From: JANQPX01 sp965204405 | GTDB lineage: Bacteria; Pseudomonadota; Alphaproteobacteria; Geminicoccales; Geminicoccaceae | Direction of reading: 5' to 3' | Length of the DNA: 64,000 bases | Assembly (NCBI GenBank): GCA_965204405.1 | Contig: CBDBEN010000005.1 | Location: 3,224,001-3,288,000 of the forward strand | Shown here: in pieces, positions 35,122 to 44,236 of the stretch | Layout of the letters: every line of letters starts with the position of its first letter | Numbering within the stretch: the first letter of the stretch is position 1 | The notes under the pieces: generated by a model | What the model saw: only the letters and a program-made list of their open reading frames with translations | Databases searched by the model: none | What the model was told of the DNA's origin: nothing | Made by a program: the position numbers and the translations under genes

Positions 35122-37455
35122 TCAAGTCGCGGCCGACCGGAGCGCCGACCAGATACGCTCCGGCGTTGCCGGCATATCGACCGGCGGCGCCCCTCGCCTC
35201 GCCAGGGCATCGGTGACTGCGTTCATGATCGCCGGCAAGGCGCCGGTGACGCCCGCCTCGCCGCAGCCCTTTACCCCGAGCGGATTGCTGGCTGCCGGCA
35301 CGGCATGAAAATCGACGTCGATCGCCGTGAGATCATCCGCGCGCGGCAGGGCATAGTCCATGAACGACCCGGACAGCAACTGGCCATTGTCGTCATAGAC
35401 GGCGCGCTCGAGAAGCGCTTGGCCGATCCCCTGCACCACGCCGCCATGCACCTGCCCTTCGGCAAGCATCGGGTTGACCAGCGTGCCGAAATCGTCGAGG
35501 GCGATGTAGCGGTCGACCGTAATGCCGCCGGTTTCGGGATCGATCTCGATCTCGGCAATGTGGCAACCATTGGGAAAGGCGGAAGGCGGCGCCTCCGAGA
35601 TCATGGCGACATCGAGGGTTGCGGTCAGGTCCTCGGGAAGAGCTGTCATGGTCTTGACCGTGCTCGCAAGCTCGATAAGCGAAACCTGACGATCCGTGCC
35701 GGTAATCCTGAAGGCTCCATCACCGAATTCGACATCGGCGAGGGCGGCCTCGAGATGGTGGGCCGCAAGGGCGCGTCCGCGTTCGATCACTTCGGCGGAT
35801 GCTTCGACCAGCGCCTTGCCGCTCGACATGATCGAGCGCGAGCCGCCTGTTCCGCCTCCTGCGATAAGCTGATCACTGTCTCCCTGCACGAGGTCGATCA
35901 GCTCGAAAGGGAGGCCGAGCCTGTCCACCACGACCTGGGCGAAGGCGGAGGCGTGTCCCTGGCCGTAGTCAAGTGTGCCGGTGATCAGGCTGACCCGGCC
36001 ATTCTCCTCGAAGCGAATGCCCCCCATCTCGGGACGGGGCGGGGCCGTGACTTCGAGATAGCAGGCAAGCCCCCGCCCTCTGATCAAGCCGCGTTGGGCA
36101 CTCTCCTTGCAACGGGCATCGAAACCGGCCCAATCCGCTTTTTCGAGACCTCGGGTCAGCACTGCCTCGAAATCACCGCTGTCATAGGTGAGGCCGGATA
36201 AGGCCTGATAAGGCATGGCGGCGGCAGGAATGAGGTTGAGCCGCCTGAGCGCCACAGGATCACGTCCGGTTTCCCTTGCCGCGGTATCGATCAAACGCTC
36301 CATGACATAATTGGCATCCGGCCGTCCGGCACCGCGATAGGGTCCGATGGGGACGGTGTTGGTGAAGACGCACTCGGTTCTGATCGCCATGGCACGCGTG
36401 CTATAGAGACTTGGCAGGTTTTTCTGCATGTTGACGCTCGGCATAGCCGGGCCGAAGGCCGTGAGATAGGCACCCATATCCGCGATATGATGAACGCGAA
36501 CGCCCAGAAAATGCCCTGCTTCATCCAGCGCCAGCTCACCTTCGATCACCGTCGCCCGCCCCTGCTGATCGGAAAGAAAGCTGTCGCTTCTGGCATCGCA
36601 CCATTTGACCGGCCGGCCGAGTTCTCTTGCGGCATGCAGGAGCGGAACGTAATCGGGATAGGCTGCCGATTTCATGCCGAACGACCCGCCGACATCACCG
36701 GTCAACACGCGGACCTGATGATGAGCCACGCGCAATAGCCCAACCAGCCCCTCGCGCAGCCCGAATGCTCCCTGACAGCCGACCCGGAGCGTATAGCGAT
36801 GCCCATCCGGATCAAAGGAGGCAACGGCGGCCCGTGGCTCCATCGAGGCGACCACAACACGATTGTTGATGAGTTTGACCCGGCTGACATGCGCCGCCTC
36901 GACAAAGGCCCGGCCAACCTCGTCCCAATCGCCATAGCGCCAGTCCAGGCATCGATTGGAATGGCCCTCATGCACCTCGGAAGCATCATCCAGCAGGGCG
37001 CGTTCCGGATCGACCGCCGCCGCAAGCGGCTCAATCTCGAGGTCGATCAGCTCAAGCGCATCCCTGGCCGCAGCCTCGGTTTCCGCCACCGCGACTGCGA
37101 TGACCTCACCTCGATGACGAACACGACTTCGGGCCATCAATTGCCTTGGCGGCGCAAATAAGTCGGTCCCGTCAGCACTCTTGAGAGGCAGACCGCAGCG
37201 CGGCTCGCCATAGCCGGCACGCACCATATCATCGCCGGTGTAGATAGCGAGCACGCCTGGATGGGCCAGCGCCTCTTTGGTATCGAGCCGCTTGATATCG
37301 CCATGAGCGACCGGCGAGCGCAGAATCACGGCAAAGGCCTGTCCGGGGATATTGATGTCGTCGGTAAACAGCCCCTGTCCGGTGATGAGCTTCGGATCTT
37401 CTTTCCGCGAGACCGGCTGACCAACGCCGAATTTCTGTTGTGATAGTTTTTGCAT
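35122..37455 (-). CDS. Xanthine dehydrogenase/CO dehydrogenase-type molybdopterin subunit (orphan)
   Basis: 777-residue molybdenum hydroxylase large subunit. The N-terminal aldehyde oxidase a/b hammerhead domain (about 20-140) is followed by the Moco-binding domains. The active-site loop reads PYRGAGR, the form II type rather than the AYXCSFR of true CO dehydrogenase. The catalytic Glu is in VKGCGEAGVTGA near the C-terminus. Partner FAD and 2Fe-2S subunits, normally adjacent, are absent, so it may borrow them from elsewhere. It precedes the mutarotase-like and DAO genes, and oxidation of an aldehyde or N-heterocycle in the same pathway is likely. The ribosome binding site is weakly placed (GGAGG about 15 bases away). 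Confidence 0.85.
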   Translation of the reverse strand: MQKLSQQKFGVGQPVSRKEDPKLITGQGLFTDDINIPGQAFAVILRSPVAHGDIKRLDTKEALAHPGVLAIYTGDDMVRAGYGEPRCGLPLKSADGTDLFAPPRQLMARSRVRHRGEVIAVAVAETEAAARDALELIDLEIEPLAAAVDPERALLDDASEVHEGHSNRCLDWRYGDWDEVGRAFVEAAHVSRVKLINNRVVVASMEPRAAVASFDPDGHRYTLRVGCQGAFGLREGLVGLLRVAHHQVRVLTGDVGGSFGMKSAAYPDYVPLLHAARELGRPVKWCDARSDSFLSDQQGRATVIEGELALDEAGHFLGVRVHHIADMGAYLTAFGPAMPSVNMQKNLPSLYSTRAMAIRTECVFTNTVPIGPYRGAGRPDANYVMERLIDTAARETGRDPVALRRLNLIPAAAMPYQALSGLTYDSGDFEAVLTRGLEKADWAGFDARCKESAQRGLIRGRGLACYLEVTAPPRPEMGGIRFEENGRVSLITGTLDYGQGHASAFAQVVVDRLGLPFELIDLVQGDSDQLIAGGGTGGSRSIMSSGKALVEASAEVIERGRALAAHHLEAALADVEFGDGAFRITGTDRQVSLIELASTVKTMTALPEDLTATLDVAMISEAPPSAFPNGCHIAEIEIDPETGGITVDRYIALDDFGTLVNPMLAEGQVHGGVVQGIGQALLERAVYDDNGQLLSGSFMDYALPRADDLTAIDVDFHAVPAASNPLGVKGCGEAGVTGALPAIMNAVTDALARRGAPPVDMPATPERIWSALRSAAT

Positions 37456-37705
37456 CGGCGTGATCCGGCCTCCTCCCGTTCCGTTTCTTTCCCATTGCCC
37501 GATGGCTGTCCGGCCTCCGTCCAGCCGGCCGCATCAAGGGCTGCTACAACCGCCGTGGAGCAGTTTCCAAGCGGATTGAATATTCCCGTTGTATAGAGCT
37601 TCCCGCCGGCAAACCAGCTGCGGGGAACGGCATCCTCGAATAGCAGCTTTCGCGAGCAGCGGCGCAGTCCTTACTCCCCACCATGAGGAATCGACAGCAG
37701 CAGGC

Positions 37706-39757
37706 TCACGAAAGGGCCGGGATATCACGGCGGAATGTTCTTTCGCCGTGAACGTCTCCAAGGATGAGGCGTGCCGTACGATGCCCCGAGAATACCGCTG
37801 CCTGAATGGTTCCCGGAACGAGGCCGTCGCCTGTCCGCCAGATCGGGCGGCCAAGCTGACATGCCTCAAGCGACACATGGAGTTTATCATTCGGCAGGCG
37901 TGCACCGACGATAATCAATCGGTCCGCCTGAAGACTGACGGTCTCGTCGGTCAAGGTGCTGACGAAGAGCCGCTCCTTTTGCATCTTCACATTGACGTGG
38001 AGGTCGACGCCGAGGTCATTCAGCCGCTCGATGATGCGCCCTTGCTCCAAGGTCAGATCGGTCCAGGTCGCGACTGTGGGTAAAGGTGTCACATAGGCGA
38101 CCCGATGTCCGTTGCCCGCAAGCTTCTCGGCGATCACGCTCGCCATGTAGAAGTGGTCGTCATCATAAACGATGACAGCTTTGGAGGCCCTGCCGGGATC
38201 CGGCTCGATCCGCCCCTCCCCGCCAGCCATCACGTCATCCGGTGTCAGAACCTCGTCTCCAAGCGCCAGCGGGAAAGGATTGGTCGAGCCTACTCCGTCA
38301 TTCCGCCAGCGGCTGCCGGTCGCGATGACGATGCCATCCGCGTCGAAGCCTTCGATGTCCTCCGCCGTCATCGGACTGGAGAGATAAAGGTCCGCATCAG
38401 CACGCTGCCGGATCTGATGGACGCGATGATCGCGCACTCTCCTCCAAGCGCCGAGGCCGGGCAAAGCAGCTTCTCGGGTTATCCGTCCGCCGGGCTCCGG
38501 CCGTGCGTCGGCGATGGTGACCCGATGGCCGGCGCGCAGCAAGGTCCAAGCGCATTCCAAGCCGGCAGGGCCGGCGCCCACGACGAGATAGGACTTTCGA
38601 TCCCGCGTGATCGGCACGATCTCCGGATGCCAGTCGCGCCGCCATTCCTCGGCGATGGTCGGGTTCTGGGTGCAGCGAAGCGGCACGCCATAGCCGTCCA
38701 TGCTGACGCAGATATTGCAGCCGATGCATTCGCGGATTTCATCGGTCCGGCCTTCTCGGATCTTGGTGGGGAGGAAGGGGTCGGCAATGCTTGGGCGTGC
38801 GGCGCCGATCAGATCCAGGCGTTTCTTTCGGACGAGAGACGCCATCAGATCCGGCGAGGTAAACCGCCCCACACCGACCACGGGCTTCGATGTGATCGAC
38901 GCCACGAAATCGGTGAAGGGAAGCTGAAACCCCTCATCGGCAAAGCGCGAGGTCGCGCTGTCCTCAGGCCAGCCCGAGATGTTGACGTCCCAAAGATCCG
39001 GCAGGGCAGCGAGCGCCTCGACAACGTCCCTGCCCTCACCGTCATGGGTCAGCCCGACAGTCCTGCCGGGCTCGGCTACACTGAAACGAAGGGCGACGGC
39101 ACAGTCACCCGCAGCCACTTCCAGCGTGTCCTCCAGCACCTCGCGCAAGAGTCGCATCCGGTTTTTAAGCGGGCCGCCATAGGCATCGCTTCGCCGGTTG
39201 GCCCGACGAGAGATGAAATGGCTGAGCAGCGACAGATCATGGGCAGCGTAGACGTAGAGGATGTCGTAGCCTGCTTTTTTACCGTTCAAGGCGGCGGCTT
39301 TGTGCGTTTCGCGGAACGACCGGATGTCGGCGAGATCCATCGCACGCGCCTGAAGCGGTATTTCCGGGCGGAGGATCGGCAGGTTGCTGGGGCCGTTGAC
39401 GGGAAGGCCTGTCGTGTAGTTGCGCGCGCGCATGCCGCCATGGGCAAGCTCGATCGCAGCGAGTGCCCCATGTTTTTTGATCGCCTCGACTTGGGCGGCG
39501 TGCACCGGCAGGTCGCGCTCGTCCCAAAGGCGATCCATAGGGTGATTGGCCAAGTCGCTGTCGGGGGCGATCTCGGTCATCTGCGCGGCAACCGTGCCCC
39601 AGCCGCCTTCGGCCTTCATCGATCGAAGCGCGATGGCCCCTTCCGGCTGGGACCATCCGTGGCCAGTCGCGTGCGGCACCGCATAGAACCGGTTCGGCGC
39701 CGTAACCGGCCCGATCTTTACAGGTTCGAACAGGATGTCGTAGCGATCATCCGCCAT
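37706..39757 (-). CDS. Trimethylamine dehydrogenase-like FMN/4Fe-4S/FAD-fold oxidoreductase
   Basis: 683-residue old-yellow-enzyme fusion. The TIM-barrel FMN domain covers about 1-370, a 4Fe-4S loop follows (CIGCNIC then RC 11 residues later), and then two nucleotide-binding domains (YLVVGAGPAGLECA at about 388). The segment YVYAAHDLSLLSHFISRR keeps the Tyr and His of the TMADH catalytic triad. Family members demethylate or deaminate trimethylamine, dimethylamine, histamine or N-methylproline. The ATG at 39757 lies 5 bp after the Tm-1-like stop, with AAGG upstream. It probably degrades an N-methylated or amine substrate brought in by the Tct system; this is inference. Confidence 0.85.
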   Translation of the reverse strand: MADDRYDILFEPVKIGPVTAPNRFYAVPHATGHGWSQPEGAIALRSMKAEGGWGTVAAQMTEIAPDSDLANHPMDRLWDERDLPVHAAQVEAIKKHGALAAIELAHGGMRARNYTTGLPVNGPSNLPILRPEIPLQARAMDLADIRSFRETHKAAALNGKKAGYDILYVYAAHDLSLLSHFISRRANRRSDAYGGPLKNRMRLLREVLEDTLEVAAGDCAVALRFSVAEPGRTVGLTHDGEGRDVVEALAALPDLWDVNISGWPEDSATSRFADEGFQLPFTDFVASITSKPVVGVGRFTSPDLMASLVRKKRLDLIGAARPSIADPFLPTKIREGRTDEIRECIGCNICVSMDGYGVPLRCTQNPTIAEEWRRDWHPEIVPITRDRKSYLVVGAGPAGLECAWTLLRAGHRVTIADARPEPGGRITREAALPGLGAWRRVRDHRVHQIRQRADADLYLSSPMTAEDIEGFDADGIVIATGSRWRNDGVGSTNPFPLALGDEVLTPDDVMAGGEGRIEPDPGRASKAVIVYDDDHFYMASVIAEKLAGNGHRVAYVTPLPTVATWTDLTLEQGRIIERLNDLGVDLHVNVKMQKERLFVSTLTDETVSLQADRLIIVGARLPNDKLHVSLEACQLGRPIWRTGDGLVPGTIQAAVFSGHRTARLILGDVHGERTFRRDIPALS

Positions 39758-39762
39758 CGCGG

Positions 39763-40995
39763 TCAGACCTTCACGATGCCATCGGCCACCCAACCGTCGA
39801 AGACCTCCAGCGCCGCATCGGCAAAGGCCTGATCATTGATGTGGGCGTCGATTTCGGTAAGCGCCACCGGCGGATTGATGACCTTTCGCATTTCGTCGAG
39901 GAAGGCGGCCAGGCCGTCCGGGTCGTGGGCGGGCTCGCCTGGTTTGTCCCATTCTTCGATGCCATGGGTCGGCAGGAGCACATGGGCAGGCGCGGAGGAC
40001 TGAGCCAAACGGTTGGCGATCTCGCGGGCGGTTTCACGGCGCTCTTCCTCATTGAGGCCGGATGACTTGATCAATCGGTTGTGCGCATGAAACGGGCGAT
40101 CGGCATATTGCTCGGGAATCTCCTGCCAGCCGGCAAAGTCGATCAGATCAAGGCAGCCGGGCGCGATCAACTGCGGGATACCGGCACGGCCGGCGTTCAA
40201 CATGCGATCGGCGCCGGCATTGACCACCGATCCCGCCAGGAGATTGCCAAGCTCGGGCAAGGCGAAGTCCATCACGCAAGCAAAACCGCCCTTGGCGGCG
40301 ATGCTCTCATAGGCCATGCCGCCCATGCCGGTCGCATGGAAGATGGCGACCTCGAAGCCGCGCTGCTCCAAGGCGGGTTTCAAGAGTTTCATATAGGAAA
40401 GGCAAGATGAGCCGAGCGAGGTCATACCGATGGTCGGGCGATCGGCTTTCGGGGGCTCGACCGCGCGAGCGGCACCCAGAACCGCCCCCGCCGCTTGACC
40501 GAGCGAGGATTTGCAGACCGAGTTCAGGCCGTAGAGCCCGCCTGCCCAGAGGATCATCTGGATATCCGGGGACAGCCTGTCTGCGGGGATCAGCGGCGAG
40601 AACGAGACGGTGGAGACGACATATTTCGGCACACCGAGCGGCAGGGCCTGGCAGACATCCAGCGCCAGATCAGTGCCCATGGTGCCGCCGAGAACGATGA
40701 CGCCATCGACTTTGCCTTCGCGGTGTAAGCGTGCGGCCTCCGCTGAGGCCCCCCGCGCCATGATCTGCATGGCAGTATTCTCGTCGCCGCAGTCGATGGC
40801 AGCTTCTATGGAACTCCCGCCCGCCTCAGCGACCTGATTTTTGCCGATGTCGCAAGGCCGGCCCGAATTGCCGAGCACACTGACATCCATGGTCAGAACA
40901 CCGCCTTCCCGGGCACGGATGCGATCGGCGATGTAGGCGAGCTCCTCTTCCTTGGTGTCATAGGTGCCGACGACGAGAATAGTCTTGTCGGTCAT
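39763..40995 (-). CDS. Tm-1-like ATP-binding protein (UPF0261)
   Basis: 410-residue member of the UPF0261/Tm-1 N-terminal family. The Gly-rich ATP-binding-like block (VIVLGGTMGTDLALDV) and ATGMGGMAYE are typical. The plant homologue Tm-1 inhibits viral replication. Bacterial members are usually found beside catabolic operons and their role is not settled. The start (ATG 40995) overlaps the tctA stop by ATGA, so it is coupled to the transporter. The open frame upstream of 40995 lies inside tctA and is not coding. Confidence 0.85.
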   Translation of the reverse strand: MTDKTILVVGTYDTKEEELAYIADRIRAREGGVLTMDVSVLGNSGRPCDIGKNQVAEAGGSSIEAAIDCGDENTAMQIMARGASAEAARLHREGKVDGVIVLGGTMGTDLALDVCQALPLGVPKYVVSTVSFSPLIPADRLSPDIQMILWAGGLYGLNSVCKSSLGQAAGAVLGAARAVEPPKADRPTIGMTSLGSSCLSYMKLLKPALEQRGFEVAIFHATGMGGMAYESIAAKGGFACVMDFALPELGNLLAGSVVNAGADRMLNAGRAGIPQLIAPGCLDLIDFAGWQEIPEQYADRPFHAHNRLIKSSGLNEEERRETAREIANRLAQSSAPAHVLLPTHGIEEWDKPGEPAHDPDGLAAFLDEMRKVINPPVALTEIDAHINDQAFADAALEVFDGWVADGIVKV

Positions 40996-42494
40996 GTCTT
41001 GGCTTCCCTTGACGACCGGCTCCGCCCGTTCCGCTCCCGCCAGAGTGACCGGAGATGCAGGCCGAGAACGATAAGGATGATAGCGAACAGAAGAAACGCG
41101 ATCGGGCGGTCGATGAAGTCGAGCGGTGTTTTCACCCGCATCATCGAGGTGCGTAGCTTGGCTTCCATGATGCCGCCGAGAACCATGCCCAGGATAATCG
41201 GTACGATCGGCAGGTTCAGGCGTTTCAAGATGAACCCGAACACACCGAAAGCACCGGCGATGGCGCAATCGACGGGGTTGTTGCGGAGCGAATAGACGCC
41301 GACGAAGCTTAGCGTGAGGATCGAAACGCCGAGGAAACGCGTTGGAATCCTGATCACCTTCAGGAGCTGGTTGGTCGAGACCAGGAGGAAGGCGACCACC
41401 AGAAGGTTCAATGCCAGGAGTGCCAGATAGAGGGCGACGACGAAGTCGAGCTGGTTTTGAAACAGACCGGGTCCCGGCACGACATTGTGGACATAGAAGA
41501 CGCTGAGCATCATCGCGGTCAGCGCCTCGCCCGGAATGCCGAGCGCCAGGAGCGGGATCATCGCAGCCCCGGGCACGGCATTGTTGGCGGCCTCGGCTGC
41601 AATCAGCCCCTCGGGTGCGCCCTTGCCGAACTGCTCCGGCGTCTTGGAGGTTCGCCTTGCCGAGGTATAGGACAGGAACTGTGCGGTGAATTCGCCGACG
41701 CCCGGGATCATGCCCATGCCGACGCCGAAGGATGAGGAAACAAAGGCGACCCGTGGATGGTTGAGGAGTTCGCGGAACCCTTGGAACAATCCGCCGGACA
41801 CCGACTCGGCCTTCGGTGACTGATCCCGTTCGACGAGCAGTAAAAAGGCCTGGCTGATGGCGAACAGGCCGAGCACCACGACGATCAAATCGATGCCGCC
41901 GGAGAGCCAGCTTTGGCCGAAGGTGTAGCGCTGGGAATACTGGATCGGTTCCAGGCCGATGGTGTTCAGCCAGATGCCGAAGCAGGCCATCATGCCGGCT
42001 GCCATGACCTGGCCGCGATGGGCGAGGATCACCAGGATGATGCCCAGGAGAGCAGCCAGAAAGATCTCGCGGCTGCCGAACATCGGTGCGACCTTGGCGA
42101 GCACCGGAGAAAGGAGGATCAGGCAAATCACGGAAAAAACACCGCCGAAGAAAGAGGCGGAATAAGCGAGGCTTAGGGCTCGGCGGCCTTCGCCGCGCTT
42201 GGTCATCGGGTAGCCGTCATAGGTGGTGAGCGCGTTGACCGCCGTGCCGGGTGTGTTGATCAGGATGGCGGGAATGGCGCCGCCATACATCGAGGAGCCG
42301 TAAATGCCAAGCAGCACCGTCAGCCCGACGATGGGATCGAGGGAGAAGGTCGCGGGCAACAGGATTGCGATGGCGACCGCCGGGCCGACACCCGGAATGG
42401 CGCCAATGATCACCCCGCCGATCGAGCCGACCAGCAGGGCCAGGCCGACATCCCAGCGGGCGAGAATGGAGAGGCTTTCGATCAACAGGTCCAT
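40992..42494 (-). CDS. tctA: Tripartite tricarboxylate transporter large permease TctA
   Basis: 500-residue membrane protein with about 11-12 hydrophobic segments. Signatures are the N-terminal GAIPGVGPAVAIAILLP and YGSSMYGGAIPAILINTPG, and the second PGVGEFTAQFLSY. It uses the cation gradient with the TctC receptor to import carboxylates. It lies 4 bp after tctB and is coupled to the Tm-1-like gene. Confidence 0.92.
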   Translation of the reverse strand: MDLLIESLSILARWDVGLALLVGSIGGVIIGAIPGVGPAVAIAILLPATFSLDPIVGLTVLLGIYGSSMYGGAIPAILINTPGTAVNALTTYDGYPMTKRGEGRRALSLAYSASFFGGVFSVICLILLSPVLAKVAPMFGSREIFLAALLGIILVILAHRGQVMAAGMMACFGIWLNTIGLEPIQYSQRYTFGQSWLSGGIDLIVVVLGLFAISQAFLLLVERDQSPKAESVSGGLFQGFRELLNHPRVAFVSSSFGVGMGMIPGVGEFTAQFLSYTSARRTSKTPEQFGKGAPEGLIAAEAANNAVPGAAMIPLLALGIPGEALTAMMLSVFYVHNVVPGPGLFQNQLDFVVALYLALLALNLLVVAFLLVSTNQLLKVIRIPTRFLGVSILTLSFVGVYSLRNNPVDCAIAGAFGVFGFILKRLNLPIVPIILGMVLGGIMEAKLRTSMMRVKTPLDFIDRPIAFLLFAIILIVLGLHLRSLWRERNGRSRSSREAKT

Positions 42495-42498
42495 CGGC

Positions 42499-43020
42499 TC
42501 AGAAATTGATCATGGCGATGCTGCGCAGCGTGTCCGGCAGATACTCGTAAAGGGCGCCGCCCGGAATTTTTACCGACAGCGCCGTCTTGAACAGCAGAAC
42601 GACGCCCAGCGCCATCAGGCCAGCGGCTCCGATCATTCGCCGATGCCGGTATCCGGCCCGAAAAGCCAGCAACGTCGCAAAGATCAAGCTTGCCGGCAAA
42701 TAGCCGATGATCGGCACTGCAAAGACATAGACCATGAACCAGATCAGATATTCGAGCGATTTCAGCCAGATGCCGGCCTCGCGGAGACCGCCAAACCGGC
42801 CGCGCTGCCTGAATTGGCCGAGACAATGCAGCCCGGCAAACAGCGACATGCCGATGACCCCGACCGCAGGCCAGAATGCCGGCTCGGCAAATAGCTGGCC
42901 TTTGGCCGAGAACTTTGCCTGAGAGCCCAATTGCGAAAGCAGAAACAGAGCAGCGGCAAGGAACACGGAAGCGAAGATCAGACCGCCCGGACGGGCATTT
43001 TCTTCATCCCCGCTGCTCAT
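42499..43020 (-). CDS. tctB: Tripartite tricarboxylate transporter small permease TctB
   Basis: 173 residues with about four hydrophobic segments. It is poorly conserved in sequence, but its place between tctC and tctA and the membrane pattern identify it. It lies 67 bp after tctC and 4 bp before tctA. Confidence 0.85.
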   Translation of the reverse strand: MSSGDEENARPGGLIFASVFLAAALFLLSQLGSQAKFSAKGQLFAEPAFWPAVGVIGMSLFAGLHCLGQFRQRGRFGGLREAGIWLKSLEYLIWFMVYVFAVPIIGYLPASLIFATLLAFRAGYRHRRMIGAAGLMALGVVLLFKTALSVKIPGGALYEYLPDTLRSIAMINF

Positions 43021-43087
43021 GGCTGTCGTGACCTCCCGTCATCTGCCCCAGGGCCCGGCGCCCGTCCGGGCCGTCGGTTCCGCCGAC

Positions 43088-44020
43088 TTATTCGAGGATG
43101 GCGCCGATCTTGGCGAAGGTTTCGATATCCTCCACGATCCGTGCCGCTGCGGTTTCGGCATCCTGCCAATAGACCAGCGCACCGGTTTCCTTTGCGAGCT
43201 TTTGCGCGCGCTCCGACATCACCGTTTCCTTGGCAACCGCGATGATTTTCTCGCGCACATCGGCTGGCGTGTCCTTGGTGACGAACAGGCCATTCCAGAG
43301 GGCCAGGCTCAAGGCGGGGTCAAGCTCACCCATGGTCGGCACACCGTCACGGACCGGCTCATCGGTAACCGAGGCCAGGATCTTGATATCGTCGGCGCAA
43401 GGAAGAACCAGCTGCAGGGTCGTGTTGATCACATCGGCGTCGCCGCTTGCGAGCGTGTTGCAGTCCAGCATATCGAACGCCGCTTCGGAGCCCCATTCGA
43501 AACCAGCATTCTTGGCGTAAGCGAGCGAAACCTTGGTCGGCGGCAGCGGAGCGCCGAAATGGCCGAGCGCCACCTCGTTGTCCTTAGCGTAAACAGCCAG
43601 CTCTTCCATGGTCGAATAGGGCGCATCGGCACCGGCAGCCAGAACGAACGGATAGGTCAGGAAGATCCCGAGCGGGTCGAATTTCTCCGGCGCAAGTTCC
43701 GGGATGCCGATCTGGTGCCCGAGCACGGGTATGCCGATGACGAACGAGCCGATCGTATAGCCGTCCGCCGGCGCATTCGCCACCTCGATCGCGCCCGGAA
43801 ATGGCCCGCCGCCACCGCCCGGCTTGTTCACGACCGCCGCCGGCACATCATATTTTACCTGGAAATCCTCGGCGATCATGCGGGTGAGCACATCTTCCAG
43901 ATCGCCCGGAGGCCAGGGGACGATGAAGTTGACGGGCTTTTCCGGATAGCCTTCGGCTGCAGCCGCGATGGGCCCGGCGATGGCCAGAGTGGCCGCAGCC
44001 ACGATCAGGATTTTGTGCAT
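43088..44020 (-). CDS. tctC: Tripartite tricarboxylate transporter receptor TctC (BugD-like)
   Basis: 310-residue periplasmic Bug-family receptor. Signal peptide MHKILIVAAATLAIAG with cleavage after about AAA. The ligand loop VPWPPGDLEDVLTR differs from the usual PxxPGGxxD, suggesting a non-standard ligand. The ATG at 44020 has GGAGGAG upstream; the longer frame from 44068 adds a charged stretch before the signal. First gene of the minus-strand operon, divergent from the aminotransferase. Confidence 0.88.
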   Translation of the reverse strand: MHKILIVAAATLAIAGPIAAAAEGYPEKPVNFIVPWPPGDLEDVLTRMIAEDFQVKYDVPAAVVNKPGGGGGPFPGAIEVANAPADGYTIGSFVIGIPVLGHQIGIPELAPEKFDPLGIFLTYPFVLAAGADAPYSTMEELAVYAKDNEVALGHFGAPLPPTKVSLAYAKNAGFEWGSEAAFDMLDCNTLASGDADVINTTLQLVLPCADDIKILASVTDEPVRDGVPTMGELDPALSLALWNGLFVTKDTPADVREKIIAVAKETVMSERAQKLAKETGALVYWQDAETAAARIVEDIETFAKIGAILE

Positions 44021-44236
44021 CAAACGTCTCCTCCCCTCGGCATTCCGGTGGACTACCGTGCCGGTCAACGGTTGTTATGATGATTTCCCTGCCGCCATTT
44101 GGCTGTCAAACTGCTTCCGATGTCAACGGTGAGGGCGCGCGTATGACGACGGTCGACAGCCTTGCCACGCGCTGGATCTTTTGTCGACAACGCGCATGTC
44201 AGCCACAGCATGCAGCTCAGAGCGGCGGAGTGTACA
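44021..44236. promoter_or_regulatory. Divergent promoter region of tctC and the aminotransferase
   Basis: 216 bp between divergent starts. A perfect 10-bp palindrome TTGTCGACAA lies at 44181-44190. TGTCAA occurs twice (about 44104 and 44119). Either could be an operator for the nearby LysR regulator or for a GntR factor. No core promoter is assigned. Confidence 0.35.

Noticed and set aside
38105..39832. Plus-strand open frame of 575 codons opposite the TMADH-like gene
   Set aside because: It lies entirely antisense to a gene with clear FMN, 4Fe-4S and dinucleotide-binding motifs. High G+C keeps the opposite frame open.
40996..42126. N-terminal extension of the Tm-1-like frame
   Set aside because: Out of frame inside tctA, which has clear TctA motifs. 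The extension is Arg/Pro-rich, as shadows usually are.
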